DNA of 33,568 nt from positions 1 through 33,568 of the IMG/VR virus record IMGVR_UViG_3300045107_000327. One strand, given 5' to 3'. The stretch is from a virus. This document shows positions 6,190-15,186 of the stretch, in pieces (within the stretch, counting starts at the first letter, position 1; the number at the start of each line of letters is the position of its first letter). A program made the position numbers and the translations under genes. The notes under the pieces are model-generated. The model saw only the letters and a list, made by a program, of their open reading frames with translations, was not told where the DNA came from and did not search any database.

Positions 6190-6774
6190 CTACAGGTAGT
6201 GGATTGCGAGGGGTCGACCCGGCTGGGGCCGGGACGTGGGGTTCAGGATCTGAACGGCGTGGGCCAGGATGGCGGGCTTCTGGCGCTTGATGGGCTCGCC
6301 GGGGCACTGGGAATGCCCCCAGTCGTATCCGCTTTCGGCGCCCATGGAGTGGTGGCCGAGGCCCCACCCGGTGGGGCTGGTGGCCAGCTGCAGCGGCGCG
6401 CCGTAGACCTGGTGGGTGCGGGCCAGCAGCAGGCCGTTGGCGTGGACCTGCTCGGGGGTGAGGGGCTGCCCGGTCCAGCCCTCGTTTTCCACGGAGAGCC
6501 AGTACGCGTTGCCTGCGCGTTGGGTCCACGGCTGGTCATCGGTGTCGACGAGCTGGGCGATCCGCCCGGTACGGGAAATGGTGAAGTGGGAGGAGACCTC
6601 GGCAGAGGGGTTCAGCTGCCAGGAGATGGTGCCTTCGTAGCTACCGTCGGCGATGTGGATCACGAGGCCGCGGTGTTCGACCATCCGGTCCTCGGGCTCA
6701 CCAGGGCGGCCGTCGCCGTCGCCGGAGTTGCGGGTTGGGCCTCGCCACTCGGCGATGTCGGTCCATTTGGGCAT
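6190..6774 (-). CDS. Endolysin, N-acetylmuramoyl-L-alanine amidase
   Basis: The product is 194 aa and should cut the amide bond between muramic acid and the stem peptide of host peptidoglycan during lysis. The Amidase_2 fold is shown by LVIHIADGSYEG (first zinc ligand His40), SVENEG (probable catalytic Glu97), GLGHHSMG (second ligand His141 or His142) and HSQCPGEP (Cys157 as third ligand). There is no separate C-terminal cell-wall-binding domain, so this is a short, catalytic-domain-only endolysin. The ATG at 6774 follows GAGGAG. It lies between the tail genes and the holin set, the usual place for an endolysin in actinobacteriophages. Confidence 0.88.
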   Translation of the reverse strand: MPKWTDIAEWRGPTRNSGDGDGRPGEPEDRMVEHRGLVIHIADGSYEGTISWQLNPSAEVSSHFTISRTGRIAQLVDTDDQPWTQRAGNAYWLSVENEGWTGQPLTPEQVHANGLLLARTHQVYGAPLQLATSPTGWGLGHHSMGAESGYDWGHSQCPGEPIKRQKPAILAHAVQILNPTSRPQPGRPLAIHYL

Positions 6775-6799
6775 GGTGCTCCTCTCGTGGGTGGCGGGG

Positions 6800-7498
6800 T
6801 CACAGAGGCAGGACGGTGAGGACCCGATCGCCGAAGTTGCAGTTCAGGGTGCCGCTGATGGACTTGTACTTCGCGGTGAAGGTGTGATCGCCCGGGTTGA
6901 GGCCGCTGACCAGAGACACGGCGGAGTACCGGCCGCCGCCGATCCAGCTGGCGGTACCGGTGGAGGCGGTGACGTAGTGGACGGACTTGACCGCGGTGCC
7001 GTCGCCGGCGGGTACGGCGGTGGCGCCGGTGATGTCGTAGGACATGTAGCCGCCGGCTTGGGCGTTGGTGCCGGCGTAGTCGAACAGGCAGGTGACGATG
7101 ACCAGGCACCGGCCGCTGGTGCCGATGGCCACCCCGGGCACGGTGGGCCCGGTGGTGGCCAGGTCGGTGTAGCCGGTGCTGGTGGTGCCTTGCTGGGTCA
7201 CCACGCTGGCGCTCTGCTGCCCGAACGCGAGGGTGTTCAGCTCGACGGTCTCGCCGGTGAGGTCGACGGCGGCCAGGCCGTACCGGCCGGAGTCCAGGCG
7301 GCCGAGCTGGACGACGAGGTCCCCGCTGTCGTCCAGGACGCGCAGGGCCCCGCCCTTGATGGTGATCCCGCCGGCGCCGATGGTGGCCGCTTCCAGGCGG
7401 CGGGCGGCGGCGAGTTCCTTGACCTGCCGCTCCAGGTCGGCCAGGCGGCGCAGGAGGTAGTCGTCCCGGGGTGGGGCCTGGTCGGAGATCAGGGTCAT
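6800..7498 (-). CDS. Minor tail protein (tail tip or fibre)
   Basis: The product is 232 aa. The N-terminus (LLRRLADLERQVKELAAARR) is a trimeric coiled coil of the type used to attach fibres. It is followed by GGITIKGGALRVLDDSGDLV, a repeated beta pattern common in actinophage tail-fibre stalks. The C-terminal 110 residues are beta-rich (GRYSAVSLVSGLNPGDHTF) and probably form a receptor-binding or jelly-roll domain. The ATG at 7498 overlaps the upstream stop. Its position last in the tail module, just before the endolysin, fits a receptor-binding tip protein. Confidence 0.7.
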   Translation of the reverse strand: MTLISDQAPPRDDYLLRRLADLERQVKELAAARRLEAATIGAGGITIKGGALRVLDDSGDLVVQLGRLDSGRYGLAAVDLTGETVELNTLAFGQQSASVVTQQGTTSTGYTDLATTGPTVPGVAIGTSGRCLVIVTCLFDYAGTNAQAGGYMSYDITGATAVPAGDGTAVKSVHYVTASTGTASWIGGGRYSAVSLVSGLNPGDHTFTAKYKSISGTLNCNFGDRVLTVLPL

Positions 7499-8625
7499 TG
7501 GATCACGTCCTGTCCGGGAGCGAGCAGGATCGGGGTGATGGTCCCGGCGGCGGGGTCGAGGTCCCACCCGATGGCCCGGGCCACACCGGTGATCCCGGTG
7601 GGGTGGCGGTGGCCGGTGAGGTCGTAGCCGATGTCGTCGCCGATGGCCCAGTCGGTGCCCAGCACGGGGTAGGCGTCGGCGCGGGCGGTGATGGTCAGGA
7701 TCTTCGCGCCGCGGGCGAGGATGGCCAGGGACGCGGCGGCGTGGGCGTCCAGGACGGTCTCGTCGGTGATGGACGTCGACGGGCTGTACCGGTGTTCGTA
7801 CCGGGGCCACCCCGCGGCCAGCAGGGTGGTGTCCCGGGCGGGGTAGGACTGCGGCCGGGTGTCCCCCTCCCCGCTGCTGGTGGCCACGACGTGGTTGGCG
7901 CCGGAGCCGGAGGAGTAGTCCTCGGAGTAGGTGTACCGGGCCTCCGACGACCCGACCGCGGACAGCACGGCGCTGGCGGTGCCCGTGGTGAACACCGCCG
8001 TGGGCGACCCCGAGGCGTACCCGATGCGGGACCGGACGCGCACCGTCTTGGCCACCGCCGTCTGGGTGGTGTCGGTCCACGACAACGCAACCGTCCACTC
8101 CGGACCGTCCTCGACGCCCATCAGTTCCCGCAGCGCGGAGTAGACCGACTTGTCGTCCTGGTCGAGGTAGGTGCGTTCCCGCAGGGTCCCGGTGGCCGGG
8201 GCGTCGACGACCAGGCCGATGCCCTCGACGTTCGCGTCACCGACCAGGCCGGCGGCGATGACGGAGGCCTCGTCGACGTCGACCCAGTCGTGGTCGCCCA
8301 CGTACCGGCGGTCGAGGTACCCCTCCACCGACACGCACCCCAGGTCCACGGTCGCCTCGGTGCCACCCTTGCGGACCAGGACGATGCCACCCCACACCGG
8401 TTGGCCGTTCAGGACGGCGACGATCAGGGACCGGCCGGGTTCGGTGGCGGCTTCCCAGTTGCGGGGCGGGGCGCCGTACCCGCCCAACGGGATGGGCAGG
8501 CGCAGGGCGGTGGAGGTGTACGCGCCGAGCAGCCCACCGAGGCTGCCCTGCGTCGCCAGGTCCGGGAGTTCCTCCACGATGCGGCCGGTGACCAGGTCGC
8601 ACCCCAGCCAGGTGATGACGGTCAT
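7495..8625 (-). CDS. Minor tail protein, ReqiPepy6 Gp37-like
   Basis: The product is 376 aa. The start MTVITWLGCDLVTGRIVEEL, then LGGLLGAYTSTALRLPIP and WEAATEPGRSLIVAVLNG, is characteristic of the siphovirus ReqiPepy6 Gp37-like family of tail-tip proteins. These take the place of the gp27-like or Tal baseplate hub. The middle and C-terminus are beta-rich (VLDAHAAASLAILARG, TITARADAYPVLGTDWAIGDDIGYDLTG). No peptidase motif is evident. It overlaps both neighbours by 1-4 bases and lies between two other minor tail genes. Confidence 0.78.
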   Translation of the reverse strand: MTVITWLGCDLVTGRIVEELPDLATQGSLGGLLGAYTSTALRLPIPLGGYGAPPRNWEAATEPGRSLIVAVLNGQPVWGGIVLVRKGGTEATVDLGCVSVEGYLDRRYVGDHDWVDVDEASVIAAGLVGDANVEGIGLVVDAPATGTLRERTYLDQDDKSVYSALRELMGVEDGPEWTVALSWTDTTQTAVAKTVRVRSRIGYASGSPTAVFTTGTASAVLSAVGSSEARYTYSEDYSSGSGANHVVATSSGEGDTRPQSYPARDTTLLAAGWPRYEHRYSPSTSITDETVLDAHAAASLAILARGAKILTITARADAYPVLGTDWAIGDDIGYDLTGHRHPTGITGVARAIGWDLDPAAGTITPILLAPGQDVIQ

Positions 8626-9713
8626 CAGATCACCACACCGGTGCCTGTCACCGCGGCGCCGATGTCCTCCACGACCAGCTGGGTGGTGAACTCCGCGTCG
8701 CTGTTGTTGATCGACACGCTGCCCGTGCCGGCGATCCTGCCTACGCACAGCAGTAGGGAGACCGTCTGGTTGGCCCCGGGGGTGTAGGTGACGGAGATCT
8801 GCTTGTCCTCGGAGACGTTGGCATCGGTCTGCCGACTGTGGACGGTCGCGCCGGGCAGCACCCCGCTGGTGGTCAGGGCGGTGCCGGCGGTGTTGATGCG
8901 GATCCTCGCGCGGATCTCGTCGTTGACGACCGTCGAGTCCAGATGTAGCGGGGACGTCCAGATGCGGTACTGGCGCCCGTTCTGCAGGGCGACGTTGTCC
9001 AGGCGCAGGACGCCGGCGTCGGCCGCCGTGGTGGTCGACGACGCGGTGGTCCGCTGCCCCCAGGCGATGATCCCCCGGTAGCCGACCGGCACCCAGGCGC
9101 TGCCGGTGTCGACCTCGAGCATGTTGATGTCGAGGCGGTGCCGGTACCGGCCGGCCACGGCGGCGGCCAGGTCGGAGGCCGCCCGGACCGGGACGATCCC
9201 GCCGGGAGCGACGGTGAAGGGGCGTTCGTCGGTGACGACCGCGGACCCGCCGCCGGAGGCGGGGACGTCGATGGTGGCCAGGCGCATCGCCCCGGCCGGG
9301 GTGGCCGGCCGGGACGGCGACGCCGCCGGGGTGCCGGCGATGTACTCGGTGCGGGCCAGCCGCAGCCCAGAGGAGTCCTCGTCGTTGTCGTACACCCGTG
9401 CGACGACGATGTCCTTACGCGGGTTCGTGGCGTCGGCGGGGGTGAGGGTGGCGGTTTCGGTGGCGGGGATGGCCACCCAGTACGGCCCTTGGGGGGTGGA
9501 CAGCCCGGGGTCGACGCACGCCACCCCGGGCTGCACGGAGATGGTAGACCCGCCCAGGGACACCTGCAGCTGCGCGCCACCGGGGCGCACGCCCTGCCGG
9601 CCGCCGAGCAGCCGCCCGTCGTACATCAGGGCCAGGGCCATGGCCTGGCGCATCTCGTTGGCCGAGTACGCCGGCGCGCCGCCGGAGGCGTTGATCCACA
9701 GCGGGTCAGCCAC
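8625..9713 (-). CDS. Minor tail protein
   Basis: The product is 362 aa, beginning MADPLWINASGGAPAYSANE after a GAGGAG ribosome binding site. The N-terminal 150 residues contain RQAMALALMYDGR, SVQPGVACVDPGLSTPQGPY and DIVVARVYDNDEDSSGL. This pattern is shared by many actinobacteriophage upper-baseplate or fibre-attachment proteins. The C-terminal part is a beta-sandwich-like domain (ARIRINTAGTALTTSGVLPG). It probably forms part of the tail tip together with its two downstream neighbours. The precise role is not determined. Confidence 0.7.
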   Translation of the reverse strand: MADPLWINASGGAPAYSANEMRQAMALALMYDGRLLGGRQGVRPGGAQLQVSLGGSTISVQPGVACVDPGLSTPQGPYWVAIPATETATLTPADATNPRKDIVVARVYDNDEDSSGLRLARTEYIAGTPAASPSRPATPAGAMRLATIDVPASGGGSAVVTDERPFTVAPGGIVPVRAASDLAAAVAGRYRHRLDINMLEVDTGSAWVPVGYRGIIAWGQRTTASSTTTAADAGVLRLDNVALQNGRQYRIWTSPLHLDSTVVNDEIRARIRINTAGTALTTSGVLPGATVHSRQTDANVSEDKQISVTYTPGANQTVSLLLCVGRIAGTGSVSINNSDAEFTTQLVVEDIGAAVTGTGVVI

Positions 9714-9723
9714 GGTGCTCCTC

Positions 9724-10569
9724 TCAGTGCCAGGTGTCGCGCCACGTCGTGGTGAGCGCGGCCGCGGGGTCGTAGGCGCTGGCGTCGAACGCCAACTCGG
9801 CGGTGCCGGACGGTAGGACGGGCCACCCGCCGGAGGCCTGCCCGCGCCTGCTGGCGGTGCCGTTGAGGTAGACGGTGCGGGCGGCGGTGTCGATGTCGAC
9901 CCACTGCCCGGCGGTCAACGTCAGCCACAGCCGCAGGGTGGTGGTCCCCGCGTCGGTCAGCAGGCTGATCCGGGGTTCGACCACCGGCCCGTCGACGCGC
10001 AGGGTCAGCCCGGCGTCCTTGGTGCCGGCGTTGGTGATGGTGGCCCGGCCGGAGGTGACGGTGGCGGCGATGCTGACCGGGGCGGTCAGCGGCAGGGTCA
10101 GCCCGCCGGTGGTCGACGGCAGGCCGAGGACCACCTGGTGGGCGGTGGCGGAGTAGATGCTCGGGTCCAGGCACACGAACCCGGCCTGCACGTAGGTGTA
10201 CCCGTCGATGTGCCGGGACTCCGGGTCGACCATCCGGGGCCGGCCCCGCATCAGGTACTCCGTGCCGGCCACCGCGAACGTGAGGTCCAGGTCGGTGTCG
10301 GAGGGGGCGAACGCGGCGAGCAGCTGCCGCATGCCGTCCAGCCACCCGGCCGCACCGACGCCCATGACGACCAGGCGCATGCCCAGGGTGACCGGTTCGG
10401 TCCACTCGGCGCCGGACCACCCGCCGTGCCCCCACGCCCGCGGCCCGGCCTGGTCGGCGCGCACCGCCCGGGTGAACGGGTTGAAATGCTGCCCGCGGAC
10501 GAACCGGAACAGGGTGCCGGGTCCGATCACCAGGTCGCGGATCTGCAGCTGCCCGTCGGCCAGGGCCAT
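9724..10569 (-). CDS. Distal tail protein (Dit-like)
   Basis: The product is 281 aa. It comes directly after the tape measure, with start and stop overlapping (ATGA), which is the usual place of the distal tail protein. The sequence starts MALADGQLQIRDLVIGPGT and contains VTLGMRLVVMG, RQLLAAFAP, EYLMRGRPRMVDP and an Ig-like C-terminal half with QWVDIDTAARTVYLNGTASR. Together these match the N-terminal belt and galectin-like domains of siphovirus Dit proteins. Dit rings form the base to which the tip and fibres attach. Confidence 0.78.
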   Translation of the reverse strand: MALADGQLQIRDLVIGPGTLFRFVRGQHFNPFTRAVRADQAGPRAWGHGGWSGAEWTEPVTLGMRLVVMGVGAAGWLDGMRQLLAAFAPSDTDLDLTFAVAGTEYLMRGRPRMVDPESRHIDGYTYVQAGFVCLDPSIYSATAHQVVLGLPSTTGGLTLPLTAPVSIAATVTSGRATITNAGTKDAGLTLRVDGPVVEPRISLLTDAGTTTLRLWLTLTAGQWVDIDTAARTVYLNGTASRRGQASGGWPVLPSGTAELAFDASAYDPAAALTTTWRDTWH

Positions 10570-13424
10570 CAGTGCACTCCCGCCATGGTCAGCTCCTCCT
10601 GCACCTGCCGCAGCGAGAACCGGTCGGAGAACGCCTTGACCTCCAGGTGCTCGACGGTGAGCCCGCGGCCGCCGCCGTCGCGCACGGCGTCGCGGATCAT
10701 CCCGGTCAGGGTCGACAGCGGGGCCACCGCCTCGTCCTGCCCGGCCTCCGCCCCCACGAACGGCACCCCACCGGGTCGGGCGCGCAGCACACCACCGTCG
10801 GCCAGCCGGGGGATGTCCGGGAACAGGTCCGGCACGGAGAACCCCTTGCCGCCGACGCCGGGCACCCAGTCCGGCACCCGGATGGTGAACCCGAGGTCGA
10901 GCCGGTTCCAGATGTCGATCACCTTGTTGATCCCGCCCCGGGCGGCGGCGACGATGCCGTCGAACAGGCCCCGGGCAGCCGACCAGATCCGCCCGGGCAG
11001 GCCCCGCACGAAGCCGACGATGCGACCCAGCCACTCCGACGCCCAGTTGTAGACCGACCGGAACAGCGCCAGCCAGTTGTTGAACGAGTTGCGCACGTAC
11101 GGCCAGGCCACGTCCACGATCCACGCCACGACGGCCTTGATCGCCCCCCAGACGGCCTGCCAGACCGCGGTGACGACCCGGCGGAAGGTCTCGTTGCGCT
11201 GCCACAGCAGGACCACCACGGCGACCAGGGCCACGATCGCCAGGATGATCAGACCGATCGGGTTGGCCGACAACGCCGCGTTGAGCAACCACTGCCCGGC
11301 CGCCCAGGCCTTGGTGGCGATGTTCGCGGCGATCGCCGCGGCCCGGGTGGCCACCGTGGCGATGACCGCCCGGCCCTTGGCCAGGATGCCGGTGTTCGTC
11401 GCGGCGGTCTCGGCGACCTGGACCCCGGTCGCGGCCCGGGTCACCGCCGTGTTCGCCGACAGGGCCGTGGTGTGCGCGGCCAGGGAGGCCCGCAGGCCCC
11501 AGTTCGCCGCGACCTCCGCCACCTTGATCGGCAGCGACGCCACGGCGGCGAGGTTCGCCCCGGTCTGCGCGACCCTGCTGATGACGAACCCGGCGGCGAT
11601 CAGGGGCAGCAGGTCGACGAGCACGTCCAGGTGGTCAGCGGCGAACCCGACCACCGCGGCGGTGACCGACAGGGTGTCCCGCAGGCTGCCCCCGTCCACG
11701 GAGGCCTGCGCCAGCGCCGGCCCGACCCGGGAGGCGGCCGCCGCCAGCTGGGGCAGCATCCCGATCACCTGGTTGCCCACCGTCCGCACGGTGGTCAGGA
11801 CGGTGCTGATCCGCTCCTGCCCCTGCGCCGAGTTGAGGAAGTTCCGCAGCCGGGTGGTGCCGGCCTCCAGGCCGGACAGCAGGCCCTGCCCGGCCTCCGC
11901 ACCGCCGGCGCGGACCAACGCGACGATGATCCCGACGACGTTGCCGCCGATGACGGCGAGCTGCCGCAGCATCTGCACCCCGGTGCCGATCCACCGCGAC
12001 ATCTGCCCCGAGGCCCGGGCGGAGGCCACGAACCGTTCGAACCGGATGGCCAGCTGCAGCACCCACGCGGCCAGGGTCGGCAGGTACCGCGACCCTTCGG
12101 CGCCGATGCCGGTCAGCCCGGCCAGCACCGGCACCACCGCCCGGGCCAGGGACCGGGCGGTGGCCACCACGTTGCCCAGGGTGCGGTCCACGTCGGCGGC
12201 GTACCGGCGGGAGGCCACCAGCCCGGCCGCCGACCGGATCGCGGTGTTCCACGCCCCGCCCATCTCACCGAGGCGACGGGACAGGATCGGCAGGTACCGG
12301 TCGGACAGACGTTGCACGTCCCCGGCCGTGTTGGCGAACACCCGTTGCTGCACCTGCCGCTGCACGGCCTGCCACGCCGGGGCCAGGGCCTTGACCTTGT
12401 CGACCAGGGCCTTCGCCGCCGGGGCCAGCTTGGCGTAGGCCTCGGCCTGCTTGTCGACCGCGCCGGCGGCCTTCGTCCCAGACTCGGTGGCGCGGTCCTG
12501 GGCCTCGGTCAGGTCCTTCTGCGCGTCGACGAGCTCGGCCTGGGCATCGCGCTGCCGCTCCAGGGCGTCCTGCACCGACCTCGACCCCTCGACCCCCACC
12601 TTCGCAGCCTGGGCCTGCTCGGCGGCCAGCTCGGCGTGCCGGGCCTTGGCCTCGTCCAGGGTCTGCAGGCTCTCGCGGTAGGCCAGGTCCGCCTCGGCGA
12701 TCGCCGCCGGGTCCTGCCGCCGGCGGCTCTGCAGCTTCCGCAGCTCGGCCTCGGACTCGGCGGCGTTACGGGCCGCTCGTTCCTCGGCCAGCGCGGCGCC
12801 GTTGACGTCCAGGGCCAGCTGCCCGATCCGCTGCTGCTCTTCCCTCCGCGCGTCGTTGAGCTCCCGGGCGGTGCGGATCACGTCCCGCTGGGCGGAGGCG
12901 ATGCGCTTCTGCGCGGCCTCGTACGCGGCGGCGGCCGCCCGGGCCCCGCCCGCGCCGCCGCCACCACCGCCGCCGCCCCCGCCGCCGGTGGATTCGCCGA
13001 AGGCGTCACCGAGGTTGGCCATGGCCAGGGTCAGCACCCCGATCCCGGCCGCCGCGGTGACCGCCGCCGACGGCACCACCCCCAGCACACCTACCGCCCC
13101 GGACACCGCCGAAGCCAGGGCCACGGCCTGCGCGGCCGCGTACGCCATGCCCCCACCGAACGCCACCGCCCCGCCGACCCGGAACAGGCCGCCCAGGATC
13201 GACCGCAGCCGGCTGGTCTCCCGTTCCATCCCGCCGGCGAACCGGCGGCCGGCGGCCTGCCCGGCCCGGGCCGCCGCCGGCTCCAACCGGCCCAGGACCC
13301 GCTCCAGGCGGGCCACCGTCCGGTCCATCGCCGACGTGAGGCCCCGGTCGGCTTCCCGGCCGAACCCGGAGGTGTCCGGGCGGACCCGGACGAGGCCTTC
13401 ACCGATCACCCGCGCCACCCGCAC
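10569..13424 (-). CDS. Tape measure protein
   Basis: The product is 951 aa from a GTG at 13424, and it fixes tail length during assembly. The N-terminus (VRPDTSGFGREADRGL) is typical of tape measures. A glycine run of 11 residues near position 150 is followed by a long coiled coil (about 160-330). Several hydrophobic segments lie in the C-terminal half (LLPLIAAGFVISRVA, NPIGLIILAIVALVAVVVLLW). Trp-rich repeats (VVTAVWQAVWGAIKAVV) and a terminal LADGGVLRARPGG follow. At the usual 0.15 nm per residue the tail would be roughly 140 nm, if no part is removed by proteolysis. The Gly run is a likely hinge or a slippage-prone site. Confidence 0.92.
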   Translation of the reverse strand: MRVARVIGEGLVRVRPDTSGFGREADRGLTSAMDRTVARLERVLGRLEPAAARAGQAAGRRFAGGMERETSRLRSILGGLFRVGGAVAFGGGMAYAAAQAVALASAVSGAVGVLGVVPSAAVTAAAGIGVLTLAMANLGDAFGESTGGGGGGGGGGGAGGARAAAAAYEAAQKRIASAQRDVIRTARELNDARREEQQRIGQLALDVNGAALAEERAARNAAESEAELRKLQSRRRQDPAAIAEADLAYRESLQTLDEAKARHAELAAEQAQAAKVGVEGSRSVQDALERQRDAQAELVDAQKDLTEAQDRATESGTKAAGAVDKQAEAYAKLAPAAKALVDKVKALAPAWQAVQRQVQQRVFANTAGDVQRLSDRYLPILSRRLGEMGGAWNTAIRSAAGLVASRRYAADVDRTLGNVVATARSLARAVVPVLAGLTGIGAEGSRYLPTLAAWVLQLAIRFERFVASARASGQMSRWIGTGVQMLRQLAVIGGNVVGIIVALVRAGGAEAGQGLLSGLEAGTTRLRNFLNSAQGQERISTVLTTVRTVGNQVIGMLPQLAAAASRVGPALAQASVDGGSLRDTLSVTAAVVGFAADHLDVLVDLLPLIAAGFVISRVAQTGANLAAVASLPIKVAEVAANWGLRASLAAHTTALSANTAVTRAATGVQVAETAATNTGILAKGRAVIATVATRAAAIAANIATKAWAAGQWLLNAALSANPIGLIILAIVALVAVVVLLWQRNETFRRVVTAVWQAVWGAIKAVVAWIVDVAWPYVRNSFNNWLALFRSVYNWASEWLGRIVGFVRGLPGRIWSAARGLFDGIVAAARGGINKVIDIWNRLDLGFTIRVPDWVPGVGGKGFSVPDLFPDIPRLADGGVLRARPGGVPFVGAEAGQDEAVAPLSTLTGMIRDAVRDGGGRGLTVEHLEVKAFSDRFSLRQVQEELTMAGVH

Positions 13425-13438
13425 ACCCCCCTGTGTCG

Positions 13439-13651
13439 TTATCCGGCCATGGCCACCAGGGCGGCCACCTCGGCGTGCCGGGACTCGCTCGTCGACGCGC
13501 CCGATCCGGCGCCGGACGTGGACCCGCTGTCGCCGGTGAGGACCTCGGTCACCCGGTCCGGCTCACCACCCAGGGCGGCCAGCAGCTGCCGCCGGTGGTC
13601 CCACTCGTCACACAGCCCGTGCAGCAGCCGCACCCCGGCTGCGGCGCTCAT
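13439..13651 (-). CDS. Tail assembly chaperone, T-like part
   Basis: The stand-alone ORF is 70 aa from an ATG that overlaps the upstream stop (GGATGA). It is in the -1 frame relative to the upstream chaperone, and the frame is open back to the slippery heptamer at 13666-13672. It is therefore probably made mainly as the C-terminal part of a roughly 293-aa G-T fusion. The N-terminal helix RLLHGLCDEWDHRRQLL is followed by a Ser/Gly/Thr-rich linker. The position immediately upstream of the tape measure is diagnostic. Fusion proteins of this kind bind the tape measure and recruit major tail protein. Confidence 0.72.
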   Translation of the reverse strand: MSAAAGVRLLHGLCDEWDHRRQLLAALGGEPDRVTEVLTGDSGSTSGAGSGASTSESRHAEVAALVAMAG

Positions 13652-14319
13652 CCGTAGGAGACCGACCCCGGGGTCGTCGACGTCCCCACCACCGCCAGCG
13701 GTGACTGCTGTTCCTGCTCCTGGCGGCGGAGGAAGTCCTGGAACTGCTCGGTCGACATCGGGGCCTGCTCGACGGTGCGCCGCGAGAGCGAGACGACCGT
13801 CGAGGTAGGACCACTGGTCGACGGCCCAGGCACAGAGTGCGAGGGCCGTGACGTAGGGACCTCGGACAGGTCCTCCACGATCCCTTCCATGACGTCGTTC
13901 TGCACGTCAGCGTCGATGGCGTGCTCACGGCAGAACAGCCGGAACCGGTCGTACTCGGCCTCCCCGAGCGCGCCGAGGAAGAAATCCGCCAGGGCGACGA
14001 CCGCGGTGGGGCTGGTCGTGCTGACCCGCCGTTTGGTCAGGCGCACCAGCTCGCACAGGTCCAGCAGCTGCATCTCACCCATGACCCGGAACGTCTCCCC
14101 GTCGAGAGTGAACGAGGGGAACACCTGCAGCAGCGCCTCGACCAGGTCCTGCCGGTCCTGCTCGCCGCCGGCCGGCACCGGGCGCCCGTCGAGGTCGGCG
14201 AGCACCTGCCGGGCGCGGGTGCGGTTGGCGCCGACCCAGGTGAGCAGCCCGGTCGGGTCCTCGACGGCCGGCCGGGTCTCGGCCGCCTTACGGGCCGCCG
14301 AGGTGTAGGACCGGGCCAT
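13648..14319 (-). CDS. Tail assembly chaperone, G-like
   Basis: The product is 223 aa from the ATG at 14319 (TGATG overlap with the major tail gene). An adjacent ATG at 14322 is possible. Helical segments DPTGLLTWVGANRTRARQVL, LLDLCELVRLTKRR and VVALADFFLGALGEAEYDRF fit tail assembly chaperones, which lie between the major tail protein and the tape measure in siphoviruses. The C-terminal 70 residues are Ser/Thr/Pro-rich and then MSTEQFQDFLRRQEQEQQ. A CCCGGGG slippery sequence near the stop permits a -1 shift into the next ORF. Confidence 0.78.
   Translation of the reverse strand: MARSYTSAARKAAETRPAVEDPTGLLTWVGANRTRARQVLADLDGRPVPAGGEQDRQDLVEALLQVFPSFTLDGETFRVMGEMQLLDLCELVRLTKRRVSTTSPTAVVALADFFLGALGEAEYDRFRLFCREHAIDADVQNDVMEGIVEDLSEVPTSRPSHSVPGPSTSGPTSTVVSLSRRTVEQAPMSTEQFQDFLRRQEQEQQSPLAVVGTSTTPGSVSYG
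13666..13672 (-). other. Programmed -1 frameshift heptamer
   Basis: On the minus strand the zero-frame codons ACC CCG GGG TCG contain C CCG GGG, a perfect X XXY YYZ heptamer (CCC, GGG, G). After a -1 slip the reading is GTC GGT CTC CTA CGG ATG AGC, open and in frame with the downstream 70-aa ORF. Frameshifting at this junction is a conserved property of siphovirus tail chaperone pairs. Confidence 0.65.
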
Positions 14320-14864
14320 CATGCCCTCGTCGGGGAGGCGAGGATCGCCTTGAATGGGGCGATGTTGTACGCCGGGCGCGCCAACTGGAACGTGTTCGCG
14401 ATCCCGGCGGCGTCGGCGCCGCGCTTGCGTTCCAACTCAACGTTGCCGGTCTGCAGGCCCTCCCGGAACACCCAGCGCTCGGTACCGTCCTGCGACTGGT
14501 AGCCGAGCATGACCCGCAGGTCCGCACCCGGGTCGTGCGGCTCGAACGTCACGATGCCCGTCCCGGTGGTGATCGTGCCCCCGTTCCACGCCCGGCGCAG
14601 GTTCGTGGCGGTCAGCTGCATCAGCATGAACTCCACCGTGATGTTGCGGGAGTTGATGGCCACGTAGATCGGGTCGATCTCCTCGGCGACCTCCACCGTG
14701 CCGGTGTCGATCGAGTAGGTGATCTTCGAGCCCTCTTTGGTGTAGCCGAGGTCGACGAACCCGGCGTCCCATGGCGTGACCAGGTCGGTCGGCTCGGGGG
14801 TGCCCAGCGGGCCGAGCCGCAGCGTGCCCGGCCCCAGCGCGAGCTGCCCTTTGTTTCCTGGCAT
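14319..14864 (-). CDS. Major tail protein
   Basis: The product is 181 aa and forms the tail tube. The ATG at 14864 follows GAGGAGAAACC, one of the best ribosome binding sites in the module, as expected for a highly made protein. Features include TPWDAGFVDLGYTKEGSKIT, DPIYVAINSRNITVEFMLMQ and the C-terminal NTFQLARPAYNIAPFKAILA. This beta-strand order is typical of actinophage tube proteins. It lies directly upstream (in transcription) of the tail chaperones and downstream of the connector genes. Confidence 0.82.
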   Translation of the reverse strand: MPGNKGQLALGPGTLRLGPLGTPEPTDLVTPWDAGFVDLGYTKEGSKITYSIDTGTVEVAEEIDPIYVAINSRNITVEFMLMQLTATNLRRAWNGGTITTGTGIVTFEPHDPGADLRVMLGYQSQDGTERWVFREGLQTGNVELERKRGADAAGIANTFQLARPAYNIAPFKAILASPTRA

Positions 14865-14874
14865 GGTTTCTCCT

Positions 14875-15186
14875 CTATGGGTGCATGTAGCGGTCCAGCG
14901 CCGGGCCGACCGCCGGCCGGGCCGGCAGGTACCGGGTGCCGAACTCGTGGAACGACATGTAGAAGTGGTCCTGGTCCCAGGACACGTCGGCGTACGGGCC
15001 GCGCGGGTCCCGGCCGGGCCAGGGTTGGATCGACTCGGCGCCCTCCCCGGTGTTGTGCACCGCGTGCGCCCGGGCGTCCAGGGCCACCCCCCAGGCCACC
15101 TGCAGAGTCAGCTCGGCGGCCGCGGTGTCGTCACCGAGCTCGGCGATCTCCCTGTTGTCCAGGCGCAGCCGGTAGGTGCCGGCCAC
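14875..15186 (-). CDS. Head-tail joining protein, HK97 gp10-like
   Basis: The product is 103 aa from a GTG at 15186. The arrangement (RLRLDNREIAELGDDTAAAE, then VALDARAHAVHNTGEGAESI, then a C-terminal SFHEFGTRYLPARPAVGPAL) matches the HK97 gp10/neck protein family, in which FGT followed by P.PA.PF..P is a typical ending. It would help seal the neck or complete the tail. It lies two genes from the tail terminator-like gene and adjacent to the major tail protein. The gp10 assignment rests on the C-terminal signature and order. Confidence 0.65.
   Translation of the reverse strand: MAGTYRLRLDNREIAELGDDTAAAELTLQVAWGVALDARAHAVHNTGEGAESIQPWPGRDPRGPYADVSWDQDHFYMSFHEFGTRYLPARPAVGPALDRYMHP

Noticed and set aside
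10572-13808. Very long plus-strand reading frame opposite the tape measure and chaperone genes
   Set aside because: It is a high-GC shadow of the minus-strand genes: the translation is Gly/Arg/Pro-rich low complexity, has no ribosome binding site, and the minus-strand tape measure has clear family features.
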